A stretch of 64,000 nucleotides of DNA from Corynebacterium rouxii (lineage in GTDB: Bacteria > Actinomycetota > Actinomycetes > Mycobacteriales > Mycobacteriaceae), in assembly GCF_902702935.1 (NCBI RefSeq), contig NZ_LR738855.1, forward strand, positions 2,046,001 through 2,110,000, written 5' to 3'. The position numbers and the translations under genes were made by a program. The notes under the pieces were generated by a model that did no database searches, was not told where the DNA came from, and was given only the letters and a program-made list of their open reading frames with translations. The first letter of the stretch is position 1, and every line of letters starts with the position of its first letter. Below are positions 35,343-46,753 of the stretch, piece after piece.

Positions 35343-36614
35343 ATGCTGAGAAAGCACTTTCTTTCACGAATCAGCCTTCGCACTATCGTACTTTGTGTTT
35401 CCTTAGGCACGCTTTCCGCCCAAGCTGTCTCTGCTCCCAACGCAATCGCACAATCTTCGTTACCAGCGTCTCCACTAGATAGTTTCTATTCTTCGATCCC
35501 CTCGGGAGAGAACACAGTAGCCGGTACCGTTCTCAGTGAACAGGAAATTCCTACTGGCCTATTGGCTGCCACTATTAAAGTAAAGCGCATCGCATACTCA
35601 TCTACGCATCCAAGCGGACGGATGGTGCCTACAACCGCAACAATCCTTACTCCTACAGCGCCTTGGACTGGTCCAGGCCCTCGCCCTGCCGCATTGCTTG
35701 CGCCTGGCACACAGGGCGCTGGCGATCAATGCGCGCCTTCAAAGTTGATTACAGTTGGCGCCGAGTACGAAATGCTCCCCGCAATCATGTTATTGCGTAG
35801 AGGCTGGACAGTTGCAATTACGGATTATCAAGGGCTGGGCACAATCGGGGCTCATACTTATATGAACCGGAAGGCACAAGGGGCAGCCTTATTGGACTTA
35901 GGTCGCGCAGTCGTGAATGTAAAGCACCCTGAGGTGCGTAAAGACGCTCCACTTATCTTATGGGGATATTCGCAAGGTGGTGGCGCTTCGGCAGCTGCCG
36001 CAGAAATGCACGCGTCCTACGCGCCGGATGTAAATATTCGTGGAGGTTTTGCGGGGGGTGTTCCTGCGGAATTGCTGGCCACAGCGCGTTCTTTGGAAGG
36101 CTCACCTTTACTGGGAGCGTTGGGATACGCGATTTTTGGTATGTATGAAACCCATCCAGAGTTACGACCAGAAGTTGACGATCTTCTCAATGATCGTGGA
36201 AAACAATGGGTCTTTGACAGCGGAACGCACTGCTTGCTGGATTCATTCCGTACAATGCCCATTCCAGATTCTCGTGTTATGACCCGCTCTGGGCAACGTC
36301 TCACTGACCTTTTGGGCTCCAAAGTATTCCATTCATATTTTGAAGAGCAGCGCCTAGGAAAAGTTGCACCTGATATTCCTATGTTTGTTTCTCAAGGCGC
36401 TAACGATGACATTATCCCTGCGCAACAAGCTCGTGACATGGTAAATAATTGGCGTGCTCTGGGAGCAGACGTGACTTACTTTGAAGATCCAGCACCCTTG
36501 TTGGTACGCATGGAAGGACATGTTCGCCCCTTGGTCACGTCTTTCAATCCTGCACTTCAATGGGCGGAAAGACTTCTAGGCTCGGAAGTTATTAATCCAC
36601 CGAGTGCGCCCTAG
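35343..36614 (+). CDS. Secreted lipase/esterase (secretory lipase family)
   Basis: A 423-residue alpha/beta hydrolase. Signal peptide to about residue 37 (NAIAQ). Nucleophile Ser210 in LWGYSQGGGAS, a probable acid in VSQGANDDIIPAQQARD and a His in RMEGHVRPL. The TILTPTAPW and DYQGLGTIGAHTYM stretches are typical of the LIP family (PF03583) of actinobacterial and fungal secreted lipases. It lies between the pilus locus and the ppk2/porin genes, so an extracellular or envelope lipid substrate is plausible. Confidence 0.88.
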   Translation: MLRKHFLSRISLRTIVLCVSLGTLSAQAVSAPNAIAQSSLPASPLDSFYSSIPSGENTVAGTVLSEQEIPTGLLAATIKVKRIAYSSTHPSGRMVPTTATILTPTAPWTGPGPRPAALLAPGTQGAGDQCAPSKLITVGAEYEMLPAIMLLRRGWTVAITDYQGLGTIGAHTYMNRKAQGAALLDLGRAVVNVKHPEVRKDAPLILWGYSQGGGASAAAAEMHASYAPDVNIRGGFAGGVPAELLATARSLEGSPLLGALGYAIFGMYETHPELRPEVDDLLNDRGKQWVFDSGTHCLLDSFRTMPIPDSRVMTRSGQRLTDLLGSKVFHSYFEEQRLGKVAPDIPMFVSQGANDDIIPAQQARDMVNNWRALGADVTYFEDPAPLLVRMEGHVRPLVTSFNPALQWAERLLGSEVINPPSAP

Positions 36615-36630
36615 TAGTCCATAGGTGAGC

Positions 36631-37527
36631 TTAATCTCCAATGCGATCTCTACCGCGCATAACAATTAAGGGATCAGGCTCACCTACTAGATCGTGATCC
36701 TTGTTTGAGTACTCAAACTTACTCAGGATGTAACGCATCGCATTGATACGTGCACGTTTCTTATCGTTAGAACGGATAGTTATCCAAGGAGCTTCGTCGG
36801 TGTCCGTGTATCTGAATTGTTCCTCTTTGGCACGTGTGTAGTCATCCCAACGGTCTAGGGATGCAAGGTCCATAGGCGATAATTTCCATTGGCGTACTGG
36901 GTCTACCTGACGGATAGCAAACCTTGTTCGCTGTTCCTTTTGGGTAACTGAAAACCAAAATTTTGTCAGCGAAATTCCCGAACCAAGAATCATGTTTTCT
37001 AGCATGGGTACCTCACGGAGAAACTCGGCATGTTGGGATTCTGTGCAAAATCCCATGACCCGTTCCACACCAGACCGGTTGTACCACGAGCGATCAAAGA
37101 ATACGATTTCGCCAGCACATGGGAAATGTTCTATATAGCGCTGGAAGTACCAAGAAGTAGATTCGCGTGGCGACGGCTTCTCTAATGCCACAGTACGAGC
37201 ACCGCGGGGATTAAGGTGTTCATTGAAACGTTTAATGGTTCCACCTTTACCTGCGGCGTCGCGGCCTTCAAAAAGAATAATGTGGCGTTGCCCAGTTTCT
37301 TTCGTCCAGTTTTGCCATTTCAACAGCTCTATTTGTAAAGCACGCTTTGTCTTTTCATATTCATCACGTGTCATCCGTTCCTCATAAGGATAATTTTCAC
37401 GCCATGTGTCAATAGGCGTGCCATCGGGGGCTAACAGCACTGGGTCATCTTCATCCGAATCGTCAACGATGTACCCCTCTGTCGCCGCAAGGTCGATGAT
37501 AGGAAGCTCGTCTTTATGGTCAGCCAT
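36631..37527 (-). CDS. ppk2: Polyphosphate kinase 2
   Basis: A 298-residue protein with Walker A FEGRDAAGKGGTI, Walker B region IVFFDRSWYNRSGVERVMGF and the lid region SWYFQRYIEHFP, as in single-domain PPK2 enzymes. It transfers phosphate between polyphosphate and nucleotides. In C. glutamicum too, ppk2 lies beside the porin and groEL2 genes. It converges on the lipase gene, 16 bases apart. Confidence 0.95.
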   Translation of the reverse strand: MADHKDELPIIDLAATEGYIVDDSDEDDPVLLAPDGTPIDTWRENYPYEERMTRDEYEKTKRALQIELLKWQNWTKETGQRHIILFEGRDAAGKGGTIKRFNEHLNPRGARTVALEKPSPRESTSWYFQRYIEHFPCAGEIVFFDRSWYNRSGVERVMGFCTESQHAEFLREVPMLENMILGSGISLTKFWFSVTQKEQRTRFAIRQVDPVRQWKLSPMDLASLDRWDDYTRAKEEQFRYTDTDEAPWITIRSNDKKRARINAMRYILSKFEYSNKDHDLVGEPDPLIVMRGRDRIGD

Positions 37528-37613
37528 ACTTTTATGTTAGCGCTTTTAGACTAGCCATAACTACGTTTTCCCACCTTGCACATGTGGCGGAGGAAGATGA
37601 GACAATATGAAAA

Positions 37614-38870
37614 CTAGTTCACACCATCGGCCAGAGGAATCATAGTTAAAGGTGCTGGATGGTTATCTTCGACGGTCCCTTTCTCAGTAACTTCAAGAGC
37701 TTCTTCTATATTTTCAGATGCCGACCGGTTAATGCCGAAGAATTTATCCAAACCTTTGACATTAAATTGCGTAGAATTATATCGCTTATTAGTTGTGGTA
37801 TTCCACTGAGAAACCACAAAGTCCATATTCTCTAAAGAAGAACCTGGAACGATATAGCCACCGTATAGTTGAGTGAAATTATTGGGACCTTGAGGCGCGG
37901 ACCAACCCCCACTTCCCATAACTACCACTTTTGCAGGAGAAATATTTTCCCAATCGGCCGTAATACTGTCAGCTACTCGAACTTCAATGGAAAGATTGTT
38001 AGCGTTAAACATTGACAATACCCAGTACCCATCAATATACCTCAAGCACATCTCGCCGGCCTGAACGTTTTTACTCAACACCGGACTATACGTTTTACCC
38101 CAAACACCGCTATCATAATGCTCCCATCGAGAAGGGGTATCCATATCTTCAGGTTTAAAACGCGTGAGGTATACATCATCTTTGCGCTTGAATTCTGAAG
38201 ACATCATATAAATGTATCCATCAACCCCCTTCTCCCAAGTAATCAAGTTACCCATTCCACCCATATAGTCCTTGGGTAAGGTGGCCACAGATTCCCACTT
38301 GCAACCATTATCAGTGGACTTCCAAATCTCAGTCTTTAAAACATTACCAACACCTTCATTCCACATGGCTTGAAGATATAGTGTGCCATCGATATTAATA
38401 ATGTCACTGGGAAGAAGGGTTAAATTACGCTCATTATGCTTATAGTCAATTAACTGCTGCGCACGATCGCCTTCATTTAAGGGGCGCACAATTTTAATCC
38501 GGCCATTTTCTAACTTAGCCACCACCCCAATAGGACTTAACCATTCGCCCTCGCCAAGATGCTCGCCGCGGAAAGAGTCACCAAAAATTATGGCAAATTC
38601 CCCTTTATTGTTCAAAGGAACCATCTGCCCTAAATCACCGGCAAGTACATCAATACTATCCGATATACCCCGCCCGAATAGATCCCCAATTTTTGTAACC
38701 TCTAGCCCTGGACTGATGTGTGTTGAAGAATGCACTGGGCCATCATTACCACTACTCGATAGCCCCCACAAGCTACTGCTACCCGAACTAAGCTCGCTAC
38801 TTTGAGCATGAGCTGCTGGAACAATAATTGCAGATAGACCAAGTCCTATAACCAGTGCATGCATTTTCAT
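37614..38870 (-). CDS. Secreted DUF4185 protein
   Basis: From the ATG at 38870 the protein has 418 residues (an ATG six bases downstream is also possible). A signal peptide (MHALVIGLGLSAIIVPAAHA) is followed by a Ser-rich linker and a beta-propeller-like DUF4185 domain with blade-type repeats (FAIIFGDSFRG, IDGTLYLQAMWN, DGYIYMMSSEF, GGYIVPGSS). DUF4185 proteins of Corynebacterineae are secreted and include arabinan-degrading (GH183-type) enzymes, so arabinogalactan or LAM cleavage is a possible role. It is expressed downstream of the porins, separated by a terminator. Confidence 0.75.
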   Translation of the reverse strand: MKMHALVIGLGLSAIIVPAAHAQSSELSSGSSSLWGLSSSGNDGPVHSSTHISPGLEVTKIGDLFGRGISDSIDVLAGDLGQMVPLNNKGEFAIIFGDSFRGEHLGEGEWLSPIGVVAKLENGRIKIVRPLNEGDRAQQLIDYKHNERNLTLLPSDIINIDGTLYLQAMWNEGVGNVLKTEIWKSTDNGCKWESVATLPKDYMGGMGNLITWEKGVDGYIYMMSSEFKRKDDVYLTRFKPEDMDTPSRWEHYDSGVWGKTYSPVLSKNVQAGEMCLRYIDGYWVLSMFNANNLSIEVRVADSITADWENISPAKVVVMGSGGWSAPQGPNNFTQLYGGYIVPGSSLENMDFVVSQWNTTTNKRYNSTQFNVKGLDKFFGINRSASENIEEALEVTEKGTVEDNHPAPLTMIPLADGVN

Positions 38871-38983
38871 TCTTTTAAGGATAATACTGCGAGTAGACAC
38901 ATCAAAAAGGGTTAAGTAGCAAAAAATATCCGCATGCCTTTTGCTGCTTAACCCCATCAAAACGTTATTGGGTGTATGCCCAT

Positions 38984-39018
38984 AAAAATTGGGGCCACAC
39001 CTTAAGCAGTGTGACCCC
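38984..39018 (-). terminator. Terminator of the porin genes
   Basis: GGGGCCACAC (38991-39000) pairs with GTGTGACCCC (39009-39018) with one G-U pair. On the minus strand it is followed by AATTTTT. Confidence 0.85.
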
Positions 39019-39030
39019 GACTTTCAAGGT

Positions 39031-39156
39031 TTACTTGAAAATTGCCGCCATCTTAGCAATCATTTCAACCATTTTAACGAAAACCTTGAGCATACTCATT
39101 ACTTGGCCCATGGTGCCACTGCTAACAAACTCACTGATGGTTTTCAACGTGTCCAT
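39031..39156 (-). CDS. porA: Small cell-wall channel protein, PorA-like
   Basis: A 41-residue peptide too short for usual gene callers. ATG 39156 follows AGGAAG. The sequence starts MDTLKTISEFVSSG, then an amphipathic helix GQVMSMLKVFVKMVEMIAKMAAIF. No signal peptide, as in corynebacterial PorA/PorH, which form outer (mycolate) membrane channels and are exported without one. Position between ppk2 and groEL2 matches the porA/porH locus of C. glutamicum. PorA and PorH form a hetero-oligomeric pore. Confidence 0.8.
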   Translation of the reverse strand: MDTLKTISEFVSSGTMGQVMSMLKVFVKMVEMIAKMAAIFK

Positions 39157-39251
39157 AAAACTTCCTTTTTTATTTTCCGTAAAGCTTTTTACACAGTTAA
39201 AGCTTTAAATTGTTGAACTAACACCCACGGTGTAAAAGTGCAAGTTAAAAA

Positions 39252-39434
39252 CTACTTCTTCATTTTCTCTAGAAGAGCGCCAAAGCCTTCTTCTGGCTCC
39301 ATATCCTTCATTTCACCAGTTACCAACTTTGCAAAATCATAAATGAAATCAGGAATGAATTGGATCAGCTTGAGAAGGCCATTTGCAAAAGTAACAAAGT
39401 TGTTCATTTGGGAAACCATGAACTGCATGTCCAT
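39252..39434 (-). CDS. porH: Small cell-wall channel protein, PorH-like
   Basis: A 60-residue peptide. ATG 39434 has AAGGAGA upstream. It begins MDMQFMVSQMNNF and has a helix GLLKLIQFIPDFIYDFAKLV, then an acidic Met/Glu-rich end. Size and helical pattern fit PorH (57 residues in C. glutamicum), and it precedes porA in the same order. A Ser for O-mycoloylation is present (residue 8), but modification cannot be judged. Confidence 0.75.
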   Translation of the reverse strand: MDMQFMVSQMNNFVTFANGLLKLIQFIPDFIYDFAKLVTGEMKDMEPEEGFGALLEKMKK

Positions 39435-39684
39435 ATACTTCTCCTTGAGAGAGGCCGGAAAGCACCGGCAACATAATCTGGCATTATCCGACACCCTCAA
39501 GGGTGCCTCACGTCAACATTGTGCCACACTCCAAGCACTAATCAAGTGAAATTTTGAACGCTTTAGCATTTGTTACCATTTTTCTCGTACGCTTCCCACA
39601 GCACACTCCAATAATTTTCAAATAAAATCACAATAGCCAGCGCTTTTCAACAACCTACCACTCATCTTTAAGCCCCCAACAACT

Positions 39685-39738
39685 CCCCATAAAACTAATG
39701 AACACCCCTATCAAGGGGTGTTCATTAGTTTTATGGGG
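39685..39738. terminator. Very long perfect hairpin downstream of groEL2
   Basis: A 25-bp perfect stem (39685-39709 with 39714-39738) with a four-base loop ATCA. It starts six bases after the groEL2 stop (minus strand). The stem includes AAAACTAATGAACACCCC and its complement, so U-rich tails exist on both strands and termination could be bidirectional. Confidence 0.8.
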
Positions 39739-39744
39739 CAATTC

Positions 39745-41720
<1,976 letters not shown>

Positions 41721-43082
41721 ATGACTAAAACAGCTATCCAGACCGTCCGACCACTCATAGAAAAACAACGCGACCGCATCTTCAAAGACCTCAGCGAAAT
41801 TACCTCCTACAACTCAGTGCACTCCACCCCAGAATGCGCCGAAGACCACGCCGCAGCCTGCGCCTGGATCGTCAACGCACTGAAAGAAGCCGACCTCAAC
41901 GTCACCGAATACCCCTATGACGGCGGCGCAACCACAGTCATCGGCACCAAAGAACCAGAAGACGGCGCACCCACCGTCCTCCTCTACTGCCACTACGACG
42001 TAGTCCCCGCCGGCGACCCAGCCGCATGGGAAAGCGACCCCTTCACTCTCACCGAACGCAACGGACGCTGGTACGCCCGCGGCGCAGCCGACTGCAAAGG
42101 CAACATCGCCATGCACCTCGCCGCCCTCCGCGCAGTCAAAGAAGCCGGCGGCACCAAACTCGGAATCAAATTCCTCGTCGAAGGCTCCGAAGAACAAGGC
42201 GGCGCAGAACTCTCCGACCTCATCAAAAAACACCCAGAACTCTTCGACACCGACGTCATCCTCATCGCCGACTCCGGCAACCAAGCCGTCGGAATCCCCA
42301 CAATGACTACCACCCTCCGCGGCGGCGCACGCGTCACCGTCACCCTCCACACCCTCGAATCCGGCGTACACTCCGGCTCATTCGGCGGCGCAGCACCAGA
42401 CGCAACCGCAGCGCTCATCCGACTCCTCGACACCCTCAAAGACGAACACGGCCGCACCACCATCGACGGCGTCGACTGCACCGCCCACTGGGAAGGCGGC
42501 ACCTACGACCGCGAAGCCTTCAAAAAAGACGCAACCATGCTCGAAGGCACCACCATTATGGGCACCGAAGACGACAACCCAGCCGACATGGTCTGGGCAC
42601 GCCCAGCAATCTCCATCATCGGATTCACCTCCACCCCAGTCGACCACGCCATCAACGCCGTTCCACCAGTAGCATCTGCCCGCCTCAACCTACGCGTCCC
42701 ACCAAAAATGGACGCCAACGAAGTAGCAGACGCACTCGTCGAACACCTCAAAAACCACGTCCCATGGGGAGCACACATCGACGTCACCTACGACGACGCC
42801 AACCAACCCTTCTCCGCCAAACTCGACGGCCCCGCCATGCAACTGTTCAACAGCTGCCTCGCCGGCGCATACGGCCAAGATGACACCGTCAAAATCGGCT
42901 CCGGCGGATCCATCCCACTATGCTCCGAACTCCTCGAGGTAGTCCCACGCGCAGAACTCGCCCTCTTCGGTGTAGAAGACCCACAGGCCACCATCCACTC
43001 CCCCAACGAATCCGTTGACCCCAACGAAATCCGCGACATCGCCGTCGCAGAGGCAGCCTTCCTGCTCAGCTACGGCAAGTAG
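41721..43082 (+). CDS. M20-family dipeptidase
   Basis: A 453-residue metallopeptidase. Zinc ligands and catalytic residues are visible: HYDVVPAG (His and Asp), ARGAADCKGN (bridging Asp), GSEEQGGAEL (Glu pair) and ADSGNQ (Asp), with a dimerisation insert in the middle. Such proteins act as dipeptidases or acylases, and substrate is unknown. The start is probably leaderless (no ribosome-binding site, TATGCT just upstream). Confidence 0.9.
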   Translation: MTKTAIQTVRPLIEKQRDRIFKDLSEITSYNSVHSTPECAEDHAAACAWIVNALKEADLNVTEYPYDGGATTVIGTKEPEDGAPTVLLYCHYDVVPAGDPAAWESDPFTLTERNGRWYARGAADCKGNIAMHLAALRAVKEAGGTKLGIKFLVEGSEEQGGAELSDLIKKHPELFDTDVILIADSGNQAVGIPTMTTTLRGGARVTVTLHTLESGVHSGSFGGAAPDATAALIRLLDTLKDEHGRTTIDGVDCTAHWEGGTYDREAFKKDATMLEGTTIMGTEDDNPADMVWARPAISIIGFTSTPVDHAINAVPPVASARLNLRVPPKMDANEVADALVEHLKNHVPWGAHIDVTYDDANQPFSAKLDGPAMQLFNSCLAGAYGQDDTVKIGSGGSIPLCSELLEVVPRAELALFGVEDPQATIHSPNESVDPNEIRDIAVAEAAFLLSYGK

Positions 43083-43113
43083 CGCGCGCGGGGCCTGGTG
43101 CTTGTCGCCCGTC

Positions 43114-43195
43114 GTGAGCAATTTTTGTACCCTAAGCCTGCATTTCCGCAAGACGCCCCTCTGGGAAACGTCGTTAAGGCGCAAAAATTGCTCAC
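43114..43195. repeat. 14-bp inverted repeat in the M20-GT87 gap
   Basis: GTGAGCAATTTTTG (43114-43127) and CAAAAATTGCTCAC (43182-43195) are perfectly complementary, with 54 bases between. Similarity continues inward in weaker form (ACCCTAA / TTAAGGC). It fills most of the 168-base gap. It could end a mobile fragment, be a pair of regulator sites or form a long RNA stem. Confidence 0.7.
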
Positions 43196-43250
43196 ACAGC
43201 CGCCAACCCCGCGCCGTGCTTTTCTCCATCCATGCAAAAATCCTGTTTTA

Positions 43251-44411
43251 ATGGTCGGTATGAAAAGTGCACCCTCAATCACCGCCATGTTCACCGCGTT
43301 GTTTGCGTGGTTTTTGGTGCAACAATCCTCGCTGGGCTCCAACCGGCGATTTAGCGAATGGTTCCCACCCCTCGACCTAGCGATCTACAAGAAGGCCGGC
43401 CTAGTGCTCGACCGCGGCGGGCACCTCTACGACCGTGTGTTTTACCACGACCTCGGTTTTACCTACACCCCATTTGCCGGCCTGATCTTTAAGTTCTTGT
43501 CCCGCATGGACGACAACATGCTGACCGTCGTATGGCAAAGCGCAAACTTTGTGGCCCTGCTCGCAGTCATCCTGATGATCTTCGCCCGCAAGCAGCTCAC
43601 CGCTGGTGGGATCATCGCAGCGATCGCCATGGCTGCTGGCTTTATGACCCTCATCGAGGTCCGCGATAGCTTCTTCTACGGGCAGATCAACCTACTGCTC
43701 ATGTTCCTCGTGGCCATGGACTTCCTGCCACACAAGCGCACCGGCATCGGAATCGGGCTAGCTGCGGGTATCAAACTCACCCCCGCGATCTTTATCGTGG
43801 TGCTGCTCATTCAACGACGCTGGTGGTCGGCGGCAAGCGCGGTAGTCACATTCGCGGCGACGGTCGCTACGGGCGTGTGGGTGCCAGACGCGTGGGATTT
43901 CTGGACCGAGAAGATCTTCGATTCCTCCCGCGTGGGCACCCAAACCAATCCTGGTGCGCAGTCGCTTCGTGCAGTGCTCGTGCGTCTCGACGCAGAACAA
44001 TACTGGATTCCCGCCATCATCGCCGTCCTCCTAGTCGCCTGCTTCGGATTCTGGCGAGCACGCAACAACCCCGCCATGTCGTTGGCATTAGGTGGCATTA
44101 CTGCCTGCTTGGTGTCGCCGTTTAGCTGGTACCACCACTGGGTATGGGTCGTGCCGGCGGTCGTGGCCATCTTTATTGCCATGGACTTCTCGCACTGGGC
44201 TCTCGCCCAGATCGGCGCGGTGGCCGCAGCCGTGATCTCAGTGGCAATGTTCTCCCCGCACCTGCTGTTCTTCCACGACTGGTTCAAAAACTGGTTCTGC
44301 GTATCGGGCTTGGTGTTCGTCGTAGGCTATGCGATCATCAGCCCGATCGCGGGTTACATCTCGGCGAGGACTGCGTCGACAACCGGCAGCCAAGAACCTG
44401 TTTCTTTGTAA
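43251..44411 (+). CDS. GT87-family polyprenol-phosphate-mannose-type glycosyltransferase
   Basis: A multi-pass membrane protein with about ten helices, 386 residues from ATG 43251 (ATG 43260 also possible). It has an early [16 protein letters not shown] loop with the conserved Asp pattern of GT-C enzymes, and a later [14 protein letters not shown] segment typical of GT87/DUF2029. Such enzymes build mannan or arabinan branches of lipomannan, lipoarabinomannan and phosphatidylinositol mannosides in Corynebacteriales. It overlaps the convergent GCS2 gene by 58 bases. Confidence 0.8.
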   Translation: MVGMKSAPSITAMFTALFAWFLVQQSSLGSNRRFSEWFPPLDLAIYKKAGLVLDRGGHLYDRVFYHDLGFTYTPFAGLIFKFLSRMDDNMLTVVWQSANFVALLAVILMIFARKQLTAGGIIAAIAMAAGFMTLIEVRDSFFYGQINLLLMFLVAMDFLPHKRTGIGIGLAAGIKLTPAIFIVVLLIQRRWWSAASAVVTFAATVATGVWVPDAWDFWTEKIFDSSRVGTQTNPGAQSLRAVLVRLDAEQYWIPAIIAVLLVACFGFWRARNNPAMSLALGGITACLVSPFSWYHHWVWVVPAVVAIFIAMDFSHWALAQIGAVAAAVISVAMFSPHLLFFHDWFKNWFCVSGLVFVVGYAIISPIAGYISARTASTTGSQEPVSL

Positions 44412-45433
44412 ATAGAACGCTGCCGCTGGTAGCTAGCACCAGTCTGACAAATGGTGAGCACGCCTTGGAGTTCGTCGTAGCAGCCGAGCTCACCGGCAAG
44501 CGGGCTGAGGCGTTCCACCAGCGCGCGCAGCTCATCGGTAACCCATGCCTCGTCGGTGTCGCGGGAGATGATGATCTCCGCGTCCATGCCATAGCGGGCA
44601 GCACGCCACTTGTTCTCAGCAACATGCCAATCCTGCAGCGAAGGTAGCTCCTCGCCACGGTCGAGCTTACGCTCGAGGTCTACGATCAAGCAGTGCGTCA
44701 GTGCCACCGCTGCGGAAAGTTCCCGTAGGTTGGTGGAGTCGCAAATACGAACCTCCACGGTTCCATAGCGGGTAGGGCGAATATCAAAGTGCATAGAACC
44801 GGTGTGGTTAATCACGCCGGACTTATTCTGATCCGTCATGTACGCCTCCCACTCGTCCCAGCTCTGGAACTGGTAGGGCAGGCCCGCGGTAGGAAGCTGC
44901 TGGTACAGCATGGTGCGGTTCGAAGCATAACCGGTATCAATACCGTCCCAGCCTGGGGAGGAAGCAGTCAACGCAAGCAAGTGCGGGTAGTATGTGAGCA
45001 TGGCGTTGATGATGGGCCACACGCGATCCTTGCTGGAAATACCCACATGGACGTGGACACCCCAGATCAACATCTGGTTACCCCAGTACTGGGTACGCTC
45101 GATGATCTCGTTGTAATGGCCTTTTTCGCTCACCGGCTGTTTGCGAAAGTCCGAGAATGGGTGCGAGCCTGCAGCCCACACCTTCAAACCCATGTCGGCT
45201 GCAATAGCCTTGACTTCTTCAATGCCCTCGCGCAGCTCCTCGATGGCTTCTGGGACGGTAGCACATACCGAGGTCACCAGTTCCACTGTGTTAGCAAGGA
45301 ACTCGCGTTCCAAATGCGTGGTGGCTTTCTCAATCACTTCGTGCCCACGAGGCACAAGATCGCGTGAGTGCGGGTCGGCGAGCGCTACTTCCCATTCGAC
45401 GCCGATGGTTGGGGGCGAGGGCGGAAATATCAT
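44354..45433 (-). CDS. Glutamate-cysteine ligase-type carboxylate-amine ligase (GCS2)
   Basis: A 359-residue protein starting [10 protein letters not shown] (GCS2 family: G-x-E-x-E) with the metal/His region VHVHVGI and MHFDIRPT. Family members join glutamate to an amine with ATP. In Actinobacteria the YbdK/EgtA-like group lacks proof of function in many species. The ATGA overlap with the upstream gene shows coupling. Not enough to call glutathione or ergothioneine synthesis. Confidence 0.85.
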   Translation of the reverse strand: MIFPPSPPTIGVEWEVALADPHSRDLVPRGHEVIEKATTHLEREFLANTVELVTSVCATVPEAIEELREGIEEVKAIAADMGLKVWAAGSHPFSDFRKQPVSEKGHYNEIIERTQYWGNQMLIWGVHVHVGISSKDRVWPIINAMLTYYPHLLALTASSPGWDGIDTGYASNRTMLYQQLPTAGLPYQFQSWDEWEAYMTDQNKSGVINHTGSMHFDIRPTRYGTVEVRICDSTNLRELSAAVALTHCLIVDLERKLDRGEELPSLQDWHVAENKWRAARYGMDAEIIISRDTDEAWVTDELRALVERLSPLAGELGCYDELQGVLTICQTGASYQRQRSIYKETGSWLPVVDAVLAEM

Positions 45434-45969
45434 TGGACTGTAACCACTACGATGTCGGGATTGTCATGCTGTGCGATAACCGCATGCAGCTGATCTGCAA
45501 TCTTTTGAGCCTGTGCCTGATGACCAGCTGGGTAGAACACAGTGGTTTGTGGAACAACTGCGTCCGGAAGGTTGCCTACCTCCACCACGTCCATGCCGTG
45601 GCCACGGAGAGTATCGGCAACCTGAGCTGCCAGGCCTTGCACCATGGAGTTGTTCAGTACGCGAACCGGAACAGGGCGCTCATCAGCAGGTTTATCAGCT
45701 GCGGGTTTGTCAGCGGGGGGAGCCTTCTCAACCGGCGCAGCGGATTCGCCCGGCGCGTCGGAGGTAGCAGGAATATCAGATACAGCTGGTGTCTGCGGTG
45801 CGGATTTCTCCGCAGGGGTTTGCTCGGATGTCTCGGTGGTGCTGGTCTTTGGTGCACTAGAAGAGTTATCAGCGGTGACTGAGTAGACTCCCCACGCGCC
45901 GAGCATTAAGGCGACGGCGATGAGGATCATGGCAATTCCACGCAACGGCAATTGTTTCACAAGGCTCAA
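45430..45969 (-). CDS. LytR C-terminal domain protein
   Basis: A 179-residue membrane-anchored protein: an N-terminal helix (about 12-31), a Pro/Ala/Thr-rich extracytoplasmic linker, then a LytR_C domain ([34 protein letters not shown]). LytR_C domains occur on LCP enzymes that attach wall polymers; this one stands alone. It lies between the DUF3263 gene and the GCS2 gene. Confidence 0.85.
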   Translation of the reverse strand: MSLVKQLPLRGIAMILIAVALMLGAWGVYSVTADNSSSAPKTSTTETSEQTPAEKSAPQTPAVSDIPATSDAPGESAAPVEKAPPADKPAADKPADERPVPVRVLNNSMVQGLAAQVADTLRGHGMDVVEVGNLPDAVVPQTTVFYPAGHQAQAQKIADQLHAVIAQHDNPDIVVVTVQ

Positions 45970-45971
45970 GT

Positions 45972-46175
45972 CTAGCGTGTGTCCCTGCGTCGGCGGAGTC
46001 GTGCCGTCAATAGTGGGTACGCGGCGATCACAGTGGGGTCGTCGATAGCTACGTTGAGCGCCTGATAATAACGCACCGGCGTAAGCCCAAGTTCGCGGAT
46101 GGCTTCCTCCTTGGCACCGAGGCTGCGCGGGGCTTTTTCTTCGAATGCGAGCAAGTCAAGATAATCTATAGGCAT
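45972..46175 (-). CDS. DUF3263 protein
   Basis: A 67-residue protein ([40 protein letters not shown]), helix-turn-helix-like, of the actinobacterial DUF3263 family often found beside def and LytR_C. Possible small DNA-binding or regulatory protein. Its ATG shares two bases with the start codon of the divergent def gene. Confidence 0.85.
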   Translation of the reverse strand: MPIDYLDLLAFEEKAPRSLGAKEEAIRELGLTPVRYYQALNVAIDDPTVIAAYPLLTARLRRRRDTR

Positions 46176-46737
46176 GATTCGTCCGATCGTTATTTATGGA
46201 GATCCCGTCCTCCATAACCCTACTGCCCCCGTGAGCGACCCCGCGGAAGTCCAAGACCTCATTGCAGACATGTACGAAACCATGGAAGCAGCCAACGGTG
46301 TGGGCCTTGCCGCCAACCAAGTTGGCGTTGGCTTGCGACTTTTCGTGTTCAACTGCCCTGACGACGAGGGTCACTTCCACCGCGGCTGCGTGATCAATCC
46401 CGTGCTGGAAACCTCCGAAATTCCAGAAACCATGCCTGCCGACGACGGCAGCGACGACGAAGGCTGTCTCTCCGTCCCAGGCGAAGGCTTCCCCACCGGC
46501 CGTGCCGACTGGGCACGCGTGACCGGCCTCGAAGCCGACGGCACCCCTGTGGTCTACGAAGGCACCGGCTTCCTTGCCCGTTGCTTCCAGCACGAAGTAG
46601 GCCACCTTGACGGCTTCCTCTACACCGACACCCTGATCGGCCGTTGGAAGCGCCAAGCTAAAAAGGCCATCAAGCACAACGGTTGGACTGCGGGCATGAC
46701 GTGGATGCCGGGGGTGGACCCTGATCCGTTCCACTAA
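46174..46737 (+). CDS. def: Peptide deformylase
   Basis: A 187-residue enzyme with all three motifs: [18 protein letters not shown] and the metal site HEVGH in [11 protein letters not shown]. It removes formyl groups from new proteins and is essential. The ATG at 46174 overlaps the divergent DUF3263 ATG (CATG), and TAATCT lies seven bases before, so the transcript is likely leaderless. Confidence 0.96.
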   Translation: MIRPIVIYGDPVLHNPTAPVSDPAEVQDLIADMYETMEAANGVGLAANQVGVGLRLFVFNCPDDEGHFHRGCVINPVLETSEIPETMPADDGSDDEGCLSVPGEGFPTGRADWARVTGLEADGTPVVYEGTGFLARCFQHEVGHLDGFLYTDTLIGRWKRQAKKAIKHNGWTAGMTWMPGVDPDPFH

Positions 46738-46753
46738 ATTCCGCACCGGTCCG

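Noticed and set aside
42026..42883. A 285-codon Arg/His-rich frame inside the M20 gene
   Set aside because: Out-of-frame reading of a gene with very regular codon use; composition is not that of a real protein.
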